64,000 bases of DNA from JANQIO01 sp965601975 (GCA_965601975.1 OZ271856.1:2108001-2172000); one strand, 5' to 3'; counted from the stretch's first letter, positions 25,038-32,601 are shown. Numbers and translations are program-made. The notes: generated from the sequence alone by a model not told the origin.

Positions 25038-25825
25038 GTAAGACTATGGATTCAGAAAAAACCGCTGCCCACTTCGACCTCACCGGGAAAATCGTGCTGG
25101 TGACCGGCGGCAGCCGCGGGCTGGGGCGCACCATGAGCGAGGCCTTTGCGAACGCCGGCGCCACGGTGGTCGTCAGTTCGCGCAAACAGGAGGGCTGTGA
25201 TGCCGCTGCCGCGGAGATCGCCGAGGCCACCGGTCAGGAATGCATCGGTATCGCCTGCCACGTCGCCGACTGGGATGCCTGTGATGCGCTGGTGGATGCC
25301 GTCTACGATCGCTACGGGCGCATCGACGTGCTGGTGAACAACGCCGGCATGTCGCCGCTGTACGAATCCCTCACCAGCATCAGCCGAGAGCTGTGGGACA
25401 AGGTGCTGGGTGTGAACCTCGCAGGCCCGTTCCGGTTGTCGGCGGTTGTGGGCGAACGCATGGCGGCAGGTGAGGGCGGCTCTATCGTCAATGTCAGCAG
25501 TATCGCCGCTGTGCATCCCACCGCCATGGAGGTTCCCTACGGGACGGCCAAGGCGGGACTCAACAACCTGACCCAGTCCATTGCCCGAAGCTACGCACCG
25601 AAAGTGCGCTGCAACTGCATCATGCCGGGCCCATTCATGACGGATATTTCCGACGCCTGGACCGACGACGTGAAGGCCATGTTCAACCAGATGGTTCCCC
25701 TGGGACGTGCCGGCGAGCCGGAGGAGATCATAGGCGCCGCGCTGTTCCTGGCCAGTGACGCGTCCAGCTTCACCAATGGTGCGGTAATTCGTATCGACGG
25801 CGGTCTTGCCTACGGCACCGGTTGA
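25034..25825 (+). CDS. SDR-family oxidoreductase
   Basis: 263 residues. Motifs are TGGSRGLG near residue 25, NNAGM near 100, VSSIAAVHPTAMEVPYGTAKAGL at the active site (YGTAK), and the end NGAVIRIDGGLAYGTG. It overlaps the previous gene by 4 bp (ATGA) and is the last gene of the 17-kb same-strand locus. Immediately downstream the base composition drops and the minus-strand cassette-like region begins. Confidence 0.9.
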   Translation: MSKTMDSEKTAAHFDLTGKIVLVTGGSRGLGRTMSEAFANAGATVVVSSRKQEGCDAAAAEIAEATGQECIGIACHVADWDACDALVDAVYDRYGRIDVLVNNAGMSPLYESLTSISRELWDKVLGVNLAGPFRLSAVVGERMAAGEGGSIVNVSSIAAVHPTAMEVPYGTAKAGLNNLTQSIARSYAPKVRCNCIMPGPFMTDISDAWTDDVKAMFNQMVPLGRAGEPEEIIGAALFLASDASSFTNGAVIRIDGGLAYGTG

Positions 25826-25827
25826 GA

Positions 25828-25900
25828 AAGCAAGGGGCGGGGCGTCAGATGAAAGACTGGGCGTCCCAGCGTAGCGGCAGCCTTGCCTTTGTATGGTGTG
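25828..25900 (-). repeat. Degenerate attC-like site
   Basis: The segment 25848-25900 (GAAAGACTGGGCGTCCC through CCTTGCCTTTGTATGGTGTG) aligns with the right half of the clearer site at 26525-26610 (GAAAGGTTGGGTGTCCC through GCCTTGTTAGGTGTG). The outer box is GTATGGT instead of GTTAGGT. The left arm keeps a GCAAGG-GGCGGGGCG remnant. It lies 3' of the first minus-strand cassette-like gene, where an attC would be expected. Confidence 0.45.
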
Positions 25901-25941
25901 ACACGTGGTCGGTAGGGTCCAAGCTTTTGCCTAGATGCTCA

Positions 25942-26499
25942 TTAGCCAGCACGACCTAATACCAAGTGCTTACCCCTACGACTTGAACGGATGATCTCCA
26001 TGTCATCCGTCCACTGACCAAGGTTCTTGCCTTCTAAAGTCCATAGATACTCTTCGTTCCACCAGTCTCCATATGGCTTGGGTACATCGTGGCATCTGAA
26101 CAGACTGCCTCCGACAACCTTGCCTTCTTCTATGTCAGGGCGAAAGTCGTCGCATAAGCTACCCCAGCGCCACCACCGCAAATCTGGAAGGGCTACCATG
26201 CCATCGCGAAGCGGGACGAGAAAAACTCTATATTCTTGGGGCGCAGGCTGGTAGATGATGTGCCTACTTCCCCAACTAGAGCCTGAAGAAGAATATAAGT
26301 TGTCAATATGTGTAATCTCCCCGACTTCCAGGGCGGAGACATCAATGTGAGGCAGGGACTCCCCAGCATTCGCTGGTGGCTGCATGGAGCCCGTAAAAGG
26401 AATTGAAGCAAGCAGCAGCCCAGCCAGGAGGGTGGCACTCATGCAAAACCATAGAGCTCTCTTCCGGCTAGTCACGATCACGACACCGTCTTTTTGCAA
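25942..26499 (-). CDS. Hypothetical membrane-anchored protein
   Basis: 185 residues. After a short basic N-terminus there is one hydrophobic segment (about residues 15-37, ALWFCMSATLLAGLLLASI), so the rest is probably outside the cytoplasm. The remainder (SRHIIYQPAPQEYRVFLVPLRDGMVALPDLRWWRWGSLCDDF) has two cysteines but no family I can name. Base composition is lower in GC than the flanking operons. It is the leftmost of several minus-strand genes separated by attC-like palindromes, so it is likely a captured cassette. Other possible starts lie just downstream. Confidence 0.65.
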   Translation of the reverse strand: MQKDGVVIVTSRKRALWFCMSATLLAGLLLASIPFTGSMQPPANAGESLPHIDVSALEVGEITHIDNLYSSSGSSWGSRHIIYQPAPQEYRVFLVPLRDGMVALPDLRWWRWGSLCDDFRPDIEEGKVVGGSLFRCHDVPKPYGDWWNEEYLWTLEGKNLGQWTDDMEIIRSSRRGKHLVLGRAG

Positions 26500-26524
26500 C
26501 TCGTAAAGACTTTGGTGGCCGCAC

Positions 26525-26610
26525 TGTAACGCCGCAAGCTGGGGCGCCCGACCTTTAGCGCAGCGAAAGGTTGGGTGTCCCGGCGGATCGCCAGCTTTGC
26601 CTTGTTAGGT
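26525..26610 (-). repeat. attC-like recombination site
   Basis: An 86-bp imperfect palindrome. The plus-strand left end is TGTAACGCCGC-AAGCTGG and the right end is CCAGCTTTGCCTTGTTAGGT. The arms pair as TAAC/GTTA and AAGCTGG/CCAGCTT, with one unpaired base at the position expected for an extrahelical base. The centre pairs CGACCTTT with GAAAGGTTG. In the minus (gene) orientation the proximal box is ACCTAAC, a match to RYYYAAC. It follows the stop of the gene at 26621-26971, the expected position of a cassette attC. Confidence 0.7.
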
Positions 26611-26620
26611 GTGGACCCGC

Positions 26621-26971
26621 TCAATGCTCTAACCATTCTCGTTCATCTTTCAACAAAGACTCAGCAATCTCCTTCAGGTAGGTTTCTATGTCGGAGGAAT
26701 CTGCCTGTTGATGAGGCTTGATATGTCTCATTCCACGATTTATCCCGTCTTTCTCTGCGAAGGACACTATCTCTCCGCCAAACTGCGAACATGGGCCATA
26801 GATTCTTACGTCTGGCTTGCAACCCATTTCCATAAAGATAGATATCGTTTTGAGCCCACGTTCGAACTTGAAATGGATTTCTTTACCAGGATTCTTAGTG
26901 GTCAATGAGAAGCCGTAATCTTCAATCAAGTAACCGAAATTCTCTTCAACGATAGATGTAAGTGAATCCAC
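26621..26971 (-). CDS. Hypothetical cassette protein
   Basis: 116 residues read from GTG at 26971 (MDSLTSIVEENFGYLIEDYGFSL). It is a small soluble protein with alternating hydrophobic strands (GKEIHFKFERGLKTISIFMEMG, CKPDVRIYGPC) and an acidic C-terminal helix (IETYLKEIAESLLKDEREWLEH). I recognise no family. It is flanked on the 3' side by the attC-like site at 26525-26610 and on the 5' side by a GTTAGGT box at 26978-26984, so the whole unit has the form of an integron gene cassette. Confidence 0.65.
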   Translation of the reverse strand: MDSLTSIVEENFGYLIEDYGFSLTTKNPGKEIHFKFERGLKTISIFMEMGCKPDVRIYGPCSQFGGEIVSFAEKDGINRGMRHIKPHQQADSSDIETYLKEIAESLLKDEREWLEH

Positions 26972-26977
26972 GGAGAC

Positions 26978-27010
26978 ACCTAACGCCGCAAACAGGTGCT
27001 GGCGTTAGCC
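26978..27010 (-). repeat. Short attC-like site
   Basis: Plus-strand ACCTAACGCC and GGCGTTAGCC frame a 13-nt centre. In gene orientation the distal box is GTTAGGT, an exact GTTRRRY match, and the inner arm TTGCGGCGTTA is shared with the site at 26525-26610. At about 33 bp it is shorter than typical attC sites and may be a deletion derivative. The stop codon of the acetyltransferase gene lies within its proximal box. Confidence 0.55.
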
Positions 27011-27514
27011 AGTCCCTGCATGCTTTTCCTTGTTAATTGGCCGCTGGAATTTAATACGAGTAATACCATCACTTCCCTGTCTCTCGCTGACTTCATCAAA
27101 CCCTAGTTTGCGAATGACTTTGATAGACGCCTGATTTGTTACACGTGCGTAACAAACAACGTTGTCTGCCTCCGTAGCTGATTCGAGAAATTTGAGACCC
27201 AAGTTTCCCGCCTTCGTTGCATAGCCCATGCCCCAATAATCTGGGCTGAGCACGAACCCTAGTTCGTATTCGTGATCTTCGTTGGGAAACACTATCAGCT
27301 TGCCGATTACCTCATTGTCTAGACAGATAACGTGCGCTCCGATCTCTCCGGACCTCCAACGTGCAGTATTTCGCTCAACGCTTTTGGATACTTTAGATTC
27401 AGACCAAGGTCCACTGTCAAAATTCTCAAAAACGCGCACATCTGTGAAGATCTCAATCATTGACTCAAGGTCGCTCTCAGACATTTCTCGAATGCTGATC
27501 ATTCGTGAGGCCAT
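27005..27514 (-). CDS. GNAT-family N-acetyltransferase (RimJ/RimL type)
   Basis: 169 residues. The acetyl-CoA binding region is visible as YELGFVLSPDYWGMGYATKAGNLGLKFL (motif A, with GMGYAT in place of the usual GxGxGT), followed by ARVTNQASIKVIRKLGFDEVSE, the typical C-terminal NxxSxxxxxKxGF segment. It transfers an acetyl group from acetyl-CoA to an amine; the substrate is unknown. The start codon at 27514 is directly preceded by a GTTAAAT sequence (27513-27519 complement), a GTTRRRY match. GNAT genes are frequent integron cassette cargo. Confidence 0.88.
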   Translation of the reverse strand: MASRMISIREMSESDLESMIEIFTDVRVFENFDSGPWSESKVSKSVERNTARWRSGEIGAHVICLDNEVIGKLIVFPNEDHEYELGFVLSPDYWGMGYATKAGNLGLKFLESATEADNVVCYARVTNQASIKVIRKLGFDEVSERQGSDGITRIKFQRPINKEKHAGTG

Positions 27515-27519
27515 TTAAC

Positions 27520-27740
27520 AGCTACTTATACGGACGGGTCCGTTGTTCTTAAGTTCTCTTTTTGTTGAACCCATTACACCGAGTCTTGCCTGCCTTGGGG
27601 GCAGTTCCCCTTTAGGTTGTGTGGGATCCGATTGCCCAGTCTTCAAGCATCTTGCCCTGCGACCAACCAGGGTTGCCCACCCCTTAATCCTGTTACTTTG
27701 ACCCGCTGCCAAGCTGCAAGCTTCACCGAATGACAACGCT
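27520..27740. other. Non-coding stretch of unknown nature inside the cassette-like region
   Basis: About 220 bp with no convincing gene. On the minus strand it contains GGGTCAAAGTAAC (near 27690), similar to the arm of the inverted repeat at 19173, a GGGTGGGCAACCC hairpin, and the perfect hairpin ACGGAC-CC-GTCCGT near 27530-27543. No pair of attC arms could be aligned. An open frame covering it and running into the DUF4272 gene has no recognisable protein features. It may be a remnant of a separate insertion. Confidence 0.4.
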
Positions 27741-28492
27741 CTATGTATCCGTTGAGATATCGTCCCACGCCTGGCCCATGTAACCAATCAGCCAATTCAG
27801 CGCATAGTGTCTTTCCATTACCACACTGCCATCGATATCTTCGGGTATTTTCAGGCCCGTGACGCGCACATCCACCACTGCCCAGTGATATCGGTAGATC
27901 AAGTCAGCCTCATCCAGAATTTCCCCTATCGGTCTCAACTCGGCATCCTGGATAAACTTGTCCCGTGTGCGATCTTTCATAAAAGTCACTGCGGCAGGAA
28001 CATCACAAATTGACGTCGGCGGAGCCAGCTCCGGGACATAGCCTAAAGACCAGAGCAAGACCCAGGCCGCCTCATAGCGCCAGACAAACTGAATTCTGTC
28101 GTGCTCGCTGGGTTTGGGTTGACGATAAAGCGCCGCTCGTCGGGCGACAGTTCATCCGCTAGACCATATCCTTGCACCAGGCTATCAACGATGTCTTGTT
28201 CAAGACCCTCGGCCTTGACCGCGACGACCAATAGCGCCATCGCTCTGACTGCGATCTCTTCCCGCGTACGCACCAGAGCCTGGGACTCGTCCTCAATATG
28301 GGGCAGGTAGTCGTTGATGGGTACACCACGTCCCCTGAGAATCGCTTCCGACCGTGCCTTCCTTGCTGCAGCTTCCAGCGACACGCTTGCCTCCATTTGT
28401 TCTAGACGCTCTCTTCGTTCTTCCATGTCAGACGCGAGGGTACTCATCACCAACACAATCAGACCTAGTGAGAGAAACCTAAGCATACTCAT
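27741..28492 (-). pseudogene. DUF4272 protein interrupted by a one-base frameshift
   Basis: Two overlapping frames together encode one DUF4272 protein. The upstream frame (start 28492, or ATG 28486, both after AGGAGAA) gives a signal-like N-terminus (MLRFLSLGLIVLVMSTLAS), then REEIAVRAMALLVVAVKAEGL and LSPDERRFIVNPNP. The downstream frame resumes as QFVWRYEAAWVLLWSLGYVPEL and ends EILDEADLIYRYHWAVVDV, RHYALNWLIGY and WDDISTDT. Reading continuity needs one extra base near 28090 (GAATTCAGTTT), after which the two halves join without loss. This could be a real mutation or a base-calling error. Function of DUF4272 is unknown. Confidence 0.8.
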
Positions 28493-28652
28493 TTCTCCTA
28501 CCGTCGCCTCTTGAACAGCACTCACCGGGGCGATAACAAGCCTATAATGGCGTCAGCCACCTTTTACGCCATATGCAGTCGACAGTCTCCTATCTTAGCG
28601 ACTCCTGCCTGGAGAAAAATAGAGGGTACGGGCCCCTTTGGTTGGCGGGAAT

Positions 28653-29102
28653 CTATGTGTCGTACACACCACTATCCCACGGCTCGAAAAAGGCCATGTA
28701 GTTCCCTGGAAGCATCTCTACCGCCCATTCATCCCCTTCATCCTCAGGTTCACGAGGAATCAGCCCGAACTTCGTACCAAATCTTTCAACCTCAAAAGGT
28801 TCTACTTCGATGCGGCAAAATTCGACTTCATTGAGCTCCCTAAGGCGGCTCTCGTAGAGCTGTCTGCGTGCGTCCTTGTCCCTCTTTTCGCGAGGGCCGA
28901 AACTGTCGATTTTGGCTTCTGTGAGTTTGCCGCTGGAGTCAAAAAGGAAAAGCGCGACATATTCTGCTCCTTCCGATGATTCAGTTCGCCAATCAAACGG
29001 TGTGGTAAGAAAAAACTGCCGGCCATCGATCATGCGCCCCACGTGTTCAGCGTGGTAATCGTCATGATCAATTGCAATTAGTTTAGGACGACCATCTTTC
29101 AT
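28653..29102 (-). CDS. Hypothetical cassette protein
   Basis: 149 residues starting MKDGRPKLIAIDHDDYHAEHVGRMIDGRQFFLTTPF and ending PGNYMAFFEPWDSGVYDT. It is a small soluble, acidic, well-conserved-looking protein, but I cannot assign a function. It is the rightmost of the minus-strand cassette-like genes. A GTTAGGT box (complement of 29120-29126) lies 18 bp before its start, again in the position of a cassette junction. GC content is below that of the neighbouring wax ester synthase gene. Confidence 0.7.
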   Translation of the reverse strand: MKDGRPKLIAIDHDDYHAEHVGRMIDGRQFFLTTPFDWRTESSEGAEYVALFLFDSSGKLTEAKIDSFGPREKRDKDARRQLYESRLRELNEVEFCRIEVEPFEVERFGTKFGLIPREPEDEGDEWAVEMLPGNYMAFFEPWDSGVYDT

Positions 29103-29119
29103 ACTGGTGACTCCTTTCC

Positions 29120-29150
29120 ACCTAACGGGTGCTGATGAGGACGGGTAGGT
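29120..29150 (-). repeat. Possible attC remnant at the right border of the cassette-like region
   Basis: Plus-strand ACCTAAC at 29120-29126 gives GTTAGGT in gene orientation (GTTRRRY match). At the other end GGTAGGT (29144-29150) pairs with it imperfectly, as ACCTA with TAGGT. Only the outer five bases pair well, so this is weak on its own. Its value comes from its position at the edge of the low-GC island. Confidence 0.35.
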
Positions 29151-29166
29151 ACAACTGCAGTTCTTT

Positions 29167-30708
29167 TTAAGCTCCGCTGCGACGAGAGGTATTCGGCGCT
29201 GCCTTTGCTCGGGCTTTGGGCTTGGCCTTTGCCTTCGCTTTCACGGCGGTTTTCGTATTGGCCTTTGCCTTTGTTCTTGCCCGGGACTTCGGTTTCGCGC
29301 TTCCAATACCCGCGGCATCCTCCAGTTCAACCAGCGCTTCCTCCATGTAATCGATCAGGCGCTGCACCTGGGGCAGGGAGCGGCGACAGGCCAGGATGCC
29401 AAAGTCGACCTGGTCGTCATAGGTGACCAGCGTGATGTTCAGCGCCATGCCGAAGGTAACGATGGACGCCGGGTAGATACCGTCCAGCTTGGCGCCGTAC
29501 AGGTACATCGGCTTCCGCGGCCCGGGCACGTTGGAGATGGTGGTGTTGTAAGGCGGCAGCTTGTTGCTGAGCCCCAGTAGCAGAATCAGCGCGCCGGGCA
29601 GTTGGGTCAGCTGGTTGAACAGCGTCGCCTCGGCGGCGCTCATGTCCTTGTACAGGTCCTTGCCCGCACGCATGGACGCCTGGATCGTCTGGAAGCGTTT
29701 GATGGGGTCCTTGACGTTCGTGGCCAGGTCGGCACTGATCGCTCCCACGGCATTGCTGGAGTCGATATCGCCAGGCTTGCGCAGGGATATCGGCACCAGG
29801 GATTTCAGGGACTTGTCCGGAAGCTCGGCGTGGTTTTGCAGGTAGCGGCACAGCGCTCCCGAACACATTGCGAGCACGGCGTCGTTAAAGGTGCCGTCGA
29901 GTGCTTTGCCCACCCCGCGAATGCGTGCGAACGGCCAGGACTGCGCCACGAATCTGCGGGCGCCGTCGACTTCGGTATTGATGGAAGAGGGCGGCACATC
30001 CATCCACGGCAGTGCCAGCGGGCCGGTCTTGCCCATACCTTTACCCAGCCACGCGCCGACCACCTGTTTGACCCCGCCGTACACGTGGGCACTGCTGTCG
30101 AAAGTGGCCTTCAGCCGTTCCGCCACATTGCGCATTTCTGCTTCGCTGGGTGGTTCGAGGTGCAGGTGTTCCCGGTAGCGGTCCCTGGCCGCCACAGACA
30201 GGGGTGAGTCGTGGCTGCGCTCCTTCGGATCGAACGAGAACATGCTCTGGGTCAGGTGGATGGATTTCACGCCGTCGATGGCGGCGTGGTGGTACTTGGA
30301 GTAGAGGGCAAACTGGCGGTTCTGCAGGCCCTCGATCAGGTGCATTTCCCACAGCGGGCGGTGTCGGTCCAGCAGGGTGCCGTGAAGCCGTGACACCAGG
30401 GCGAACAGCTCACGGTAGCGCCCGGGTTTTGGCAACGCAGAGTGGCGAATGTGGTAGTCGAGATCGAGGGAGCTGTCCGGCTCCCAGTACATCGAGCCGT
30501 AAACACCCAGACGGCCCATCTTGAGACGATCGCCGAAGGGCGGTTGGCACTCCTGTACATCCCGCATGTTGTCGGCAATGCCGTGCAGGAAGCGCTGTTC
30601 GTCGACGCCTTTTGGCAGGGTGAACAGGTTGACGCCACCCACGTGCATCGGGGTCTCTCGACTCTCCAGCGTCAAGAACGCGGCATCCAGGAGATTGAGT
30701 TTTTGCAT
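29167..30708 (-). CDS. Wax ester synthase/diacylglycerol acyltransferase (WS/DGAT) with basic C-terminal tail
   Basis: 513 residues. The catalytic HHxxxDG motif is HHAAIDG at residues 140-146. Other family blocks are PLWEMHLIEGL, NDAVLAMCSGALCRYL and TTISNVPGPRKPMYLYGAKL. It transfers an acyl group from acyl-CoA to a fatty alcohol or diacylglycerol, forming storage lipid at the membrane. The last 45 residues are rich in Lys and Ala with short K-A-K-A-K-P repeats, like histone H1-type tails and unlike standard WS/DGATs. The start is the first Met of the conserved MQKLNLLDAAFLTLES region. It is followed by the cassette-like island. Confidence 0.93.
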   Translation of the reverse strand: MQKLNLLDAAFLTLESRETPMHVGGVNLFTLPKGVDEQRFLHGIADNMRDVQECQPPFGDRLKMGRLGVYGSMYWEPDSSLDLDYHIRHSALPKPGRYRELFALVSRLHGTLLDRHRPLWEMHLIEGLQNRQFALYSKYHHAAIDGVKSIHLTQSMFSFDPKERSHDSPLSVAARDRYREHLHLEPPSEAEMRNVAERLKATFDSSAHVYGGVKQVVGAWLGKGMGKTGPLALPWMDVPPSSINTEVDGARRFVAQSWPFARIRGVGKALDGTFNDAVLAMCSGALCRYLQNHAELPDKSLKSLVPISLRKPGDIDSSNAVGAISADLATNVKDPIKRFQTIQASMRAGKDLYKDMSAAEATLFNQLTQLPGALILLLGLSNKLPPYNTTISNVPGPRKPMYLYGAKLDGIYPASIVTFGMALNITLVTYDDQVDFGILACRRSLPQVQRLIDYMEEALVELEDAAGIGSAKPKSRARTKAKANTKTAVKAKAKAKPKARAKAAPNTSRRSGA

Positions 30709-30784
30709 GCTGAGCCCCGCCCCGTTCTTATAGCTACCCCACAGTCAGTATGGGTGTTGCCAGCGGGTTCGTACAGCAGTGCGG

Positions 30785-31372
30785 CTAGAGGCGTGCCCGG
30801 ATCAGTGCTCGCAGTTGATCTTCGAAGCCTGACCGGGTCTCGTCAAATTCCGGCTTGCCGAAAATCATGGTGAGCGTGGGCTGTGATACGGCAAAGTAAT
30901 GTGCGGCGCCCAGCAACTGGTAGATGAACGCCAGGGCTTGCGCCCGGTTTCCCACCTTCAGCGGCGCGCAGGCAAGCGCGGTGTCCACGAGGGTTTCCAG
31001 GTAGGGCTTGAGGTACCAGTTGCCGGCCTTCTCGGCACGGCGCTCGTTGTCCAGCAGTTCACGCATGATAAGCCGGGCGGAATCCGGGTTGTCCAGGTGG
31101 GCCTGGTATTGGGCCAGCAGCAGTGCTTCCAGCTGGCGCTCAGGCGTGTCTTCTTGTTCAAGGATTTCCCGGGTGCTGGCCTGGAGCCGGTTCGAGATAT
31201 GTTGCAGCACTTCCCCGTAGAGTTTTTCCTTGTTGCCGAAGTGGTGCAGCAGGGCCTGCTTGGTCAGACCCAGCTCCTCAGCGATGGCGGCAATGCTGGC
31301 CCCGTAGAAGCCGCGCTCGGCGAACAGGTGCTCGGCGGCCTCGAGGAACTGCTGGCGTGTGGTCGTCGTCAT
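30785..31372 (-). CDS. TetR/AcrR-family transcriptional regulator
   Basis: About 195 residues. The N-terminal helix-turn-helix domain is visible as RQQFLEAAEHLFAERGFYGASIAAIAEELGLTKQALLHHFGNKEKLYGEVL. The C-terminal ligand domain has no assigned specificity. The start at 31372 begins this conserved domain; an upstream extension to 31462 lies in the operator region and is rejected. It is divergent from the Rieske oxygenase gene. Two related palindromes in the 92-bp intergenic space are its most likely binding sites, so it probably represses the oxygenase and possibly itself. Confidence 0.9.
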   Translation of the reverse strand: MTTTTRQQFLEAAEHLFAERGFYGASIAAIAEELGLTKQALLHHFGNKEKLYGEVLQHISNRLQASTREILEQEDTPERQLEALLLAQYQAHLDNPDSARLIMRELLDNERRAEKAGNWYLKPYLETLVDTALACAPLKVGNRAQALAFIYQLLGAAHYFAVSQPTLTMIFGKPEFDETRSGFEDQLRALIRARL

Positions 31373-31393
31373 TGCCCCAGTGTACGGCAAGGC

Positions 31394-31440
31394 TTGACAA
31401 CTTACCAGATGGTAAGTACTGTGCCTACCAATCGGTAAGT
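31394..31440 (+). promoter_or_regulatory. Promoter of the Rieske oxygenase gene with two TetR-type operators
   Basis: A -35 element TTGACA (31394-31399) and a -10-like TACTGT (31417-31422) are 17 bp apart. The perfect palindrome ACTTACC-AGAT-GGTAAGT (31400-31417) fills that spacer exactly. A second, imperfect copy CCTACC-AATC-GGTAAGT (31424-31440) follows, with centres about 23 bp apart. Binding of the divergently encoded TetR protein here would block RNA polymerase. The placement is strong evidence of direct repression. Confidence 0.7.
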
Positions 31441-31464
31441 TAGCCGGATTTGGCGAGGCCACTC

Positions 31465-32601
31465 ATGAAGCAACAGACACAGGTTGAACTCATAAAGGAG
31501 CTGCTGGAGCTCCACGAGACGAAAACCCCGTACCTGGACGCGGAGTGGGTCAAGGAGCCACTGGACCGGTATTTCGATCCCGGTTTCTTTCGCAGGGAAC
31601 AGGACCGTATCTTCCGGGCGCTGCCGCAGATTGCGGCGCACAGCAGCGAGTTGCCCGACCCGGGCTCGTTTATCACCCTGGAAATGGGTGGCAAGCCGCT
31701 GCTGCTGGTGCGTGACCACGAGGGGCAGGCGAGGGCGTTCCTCAATGTCTGCCGTCACCGTGGCGCCCAGCTCGTGGGTGAATCCAGCGGCTGCAAGAAG
31801 CGGTTCAGCTGCCCCTACCACGCCTGGACCTGGAGCAGCGACGGCAAGCTGATCGGTGTGCCTCATGAAAAGACCGGCTTCCCCGACATGGATCGGGACC
31901 AGTTTGGCCTGCACACCGTGCAGTGCGAGGAATATGCCGGCTGGGTCTGGGTGTCATTCAACGCCGATGAACCCCTGGACGTGAAGGCGCACCTGGGCGA
32001 TCTCGATGGCGATATCCGTAGCATCGACGCAGGCTCCCACTTCATTTTTGAGTCGACGACCAAGGATATTGCCGCCAACTGGAAGATCCTGGTGGAAGGG
32101 GGCATCGAGGCGTACCACTTCCGGGTGGCCCATAGCGCGACCATCGCGCCGCTGTTCCTGGACAACCTGTCCTCCTACCAAACCTTCGGACGCCATATGC
32201 GCTCGATACTGCCGCGCAGCTCCATGTCCGAGATGTCGTCCCAGTCCACCGATGACTGGGACATCGGCAAGCACGCCAATATTCTCTACACCCTGTTCCC
32301 GGGCTCGCAGTTCCTGGTGCAGGAAGACCACTTTGTCTGGATACAGTCGATTGCCCTGGGCCCCGACCTGACCCGGCTGCGGCTGGCCACCGTGGTGCCG
32401 ACCAGTGAGGACACGCCGGAGAAAGAACACTACTGGCGCCGCAATCACAGCCTGACGATGCAGACCCTGGACGAGGATTTCACGCTGGGGGAGGGCATTC
32501 AGAAAGGCCTGCAGTCCGGCGCCAACGAGCACCTGAATTTCGGCCGGTTCGAGGGCGCGCTGGCGACGTTCAACGAGTTTGTGGACGAGGCGATTGCCTA
32601 G
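31465..32601 (+). CDS. Rieske-type aromatic ring-hydroxylating/oxygenase alpha subunit
   Basis: 378 residues. The Rieske [2Fe-2S] ligands are Cys96 and His98 (NVCRHRG) and Cys116 and His119 (CPYHAW). The catalytic domain contains NWKILVEGGIEAYHFRVAH, with the two His of the mononuclear iron site. It is a non-haem iron oxygenase that needs an external reductase, which is not adjacent. Possible substrates include aromatics, quaternary amines and steroids. The ATG at 31465 has GAGG eight bases upstream. The TetR operators upstream indicate inducible expression. It converges on the ClpS-like gene with a 4-bp overlap. Confidence 0.9.
   Translation: MKQQTQVELIKELLELHETKTPYLDAEWVKEPLDRYFDPGFFRREQDRIFRALPQIAAHSSELPDPGSFITLEMGGKPLLLVRDHEGQARAFLNVCRHRGAQLVGESSGCKKRFSCPYHAWTWSSDGKLIGVPHEKTGFPDMDRDQFGLHTVQCEEYAGWVWVSFNADEPLDVKAHLGDLDGDIRSIDAGSHFIFESTTKDIAANWKILVEGGIEAYHFRVAHSATIAPLFLDNLSSYQTFGRHMRSILPRSSMSEMSSQSTDDWDIGKHANILYTLFPGSQFLVQEDHFVWIQSIALGPDLTRLRLATVVPTSEDTPEKEHYWRRNHSLTMQTLDEDFTLGEGIQKGLQSGANEHLNFGRFEGALATFNEFVDEAIA

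Noticed and set aside
27515..27787. Possible 90-residue gene before the GNAT gene
   Set aside because: It overlaps the DUF4272 coding end, lacks a ribosome binding site and has no recognisable sequence.
28511..28834. Possible plus-strand gene between two cassette-like genes
   Set aside because: It overlaps the 3' end of the minus-strand gene at 28653-29102 and shows no protein features.
25826..29160. Search for an integron integrase next to the cassette-like genes
   Set aside because: No tyrosine recombinase motif was found in this region or elsewhere in the window, so a complete integron is not claimed.
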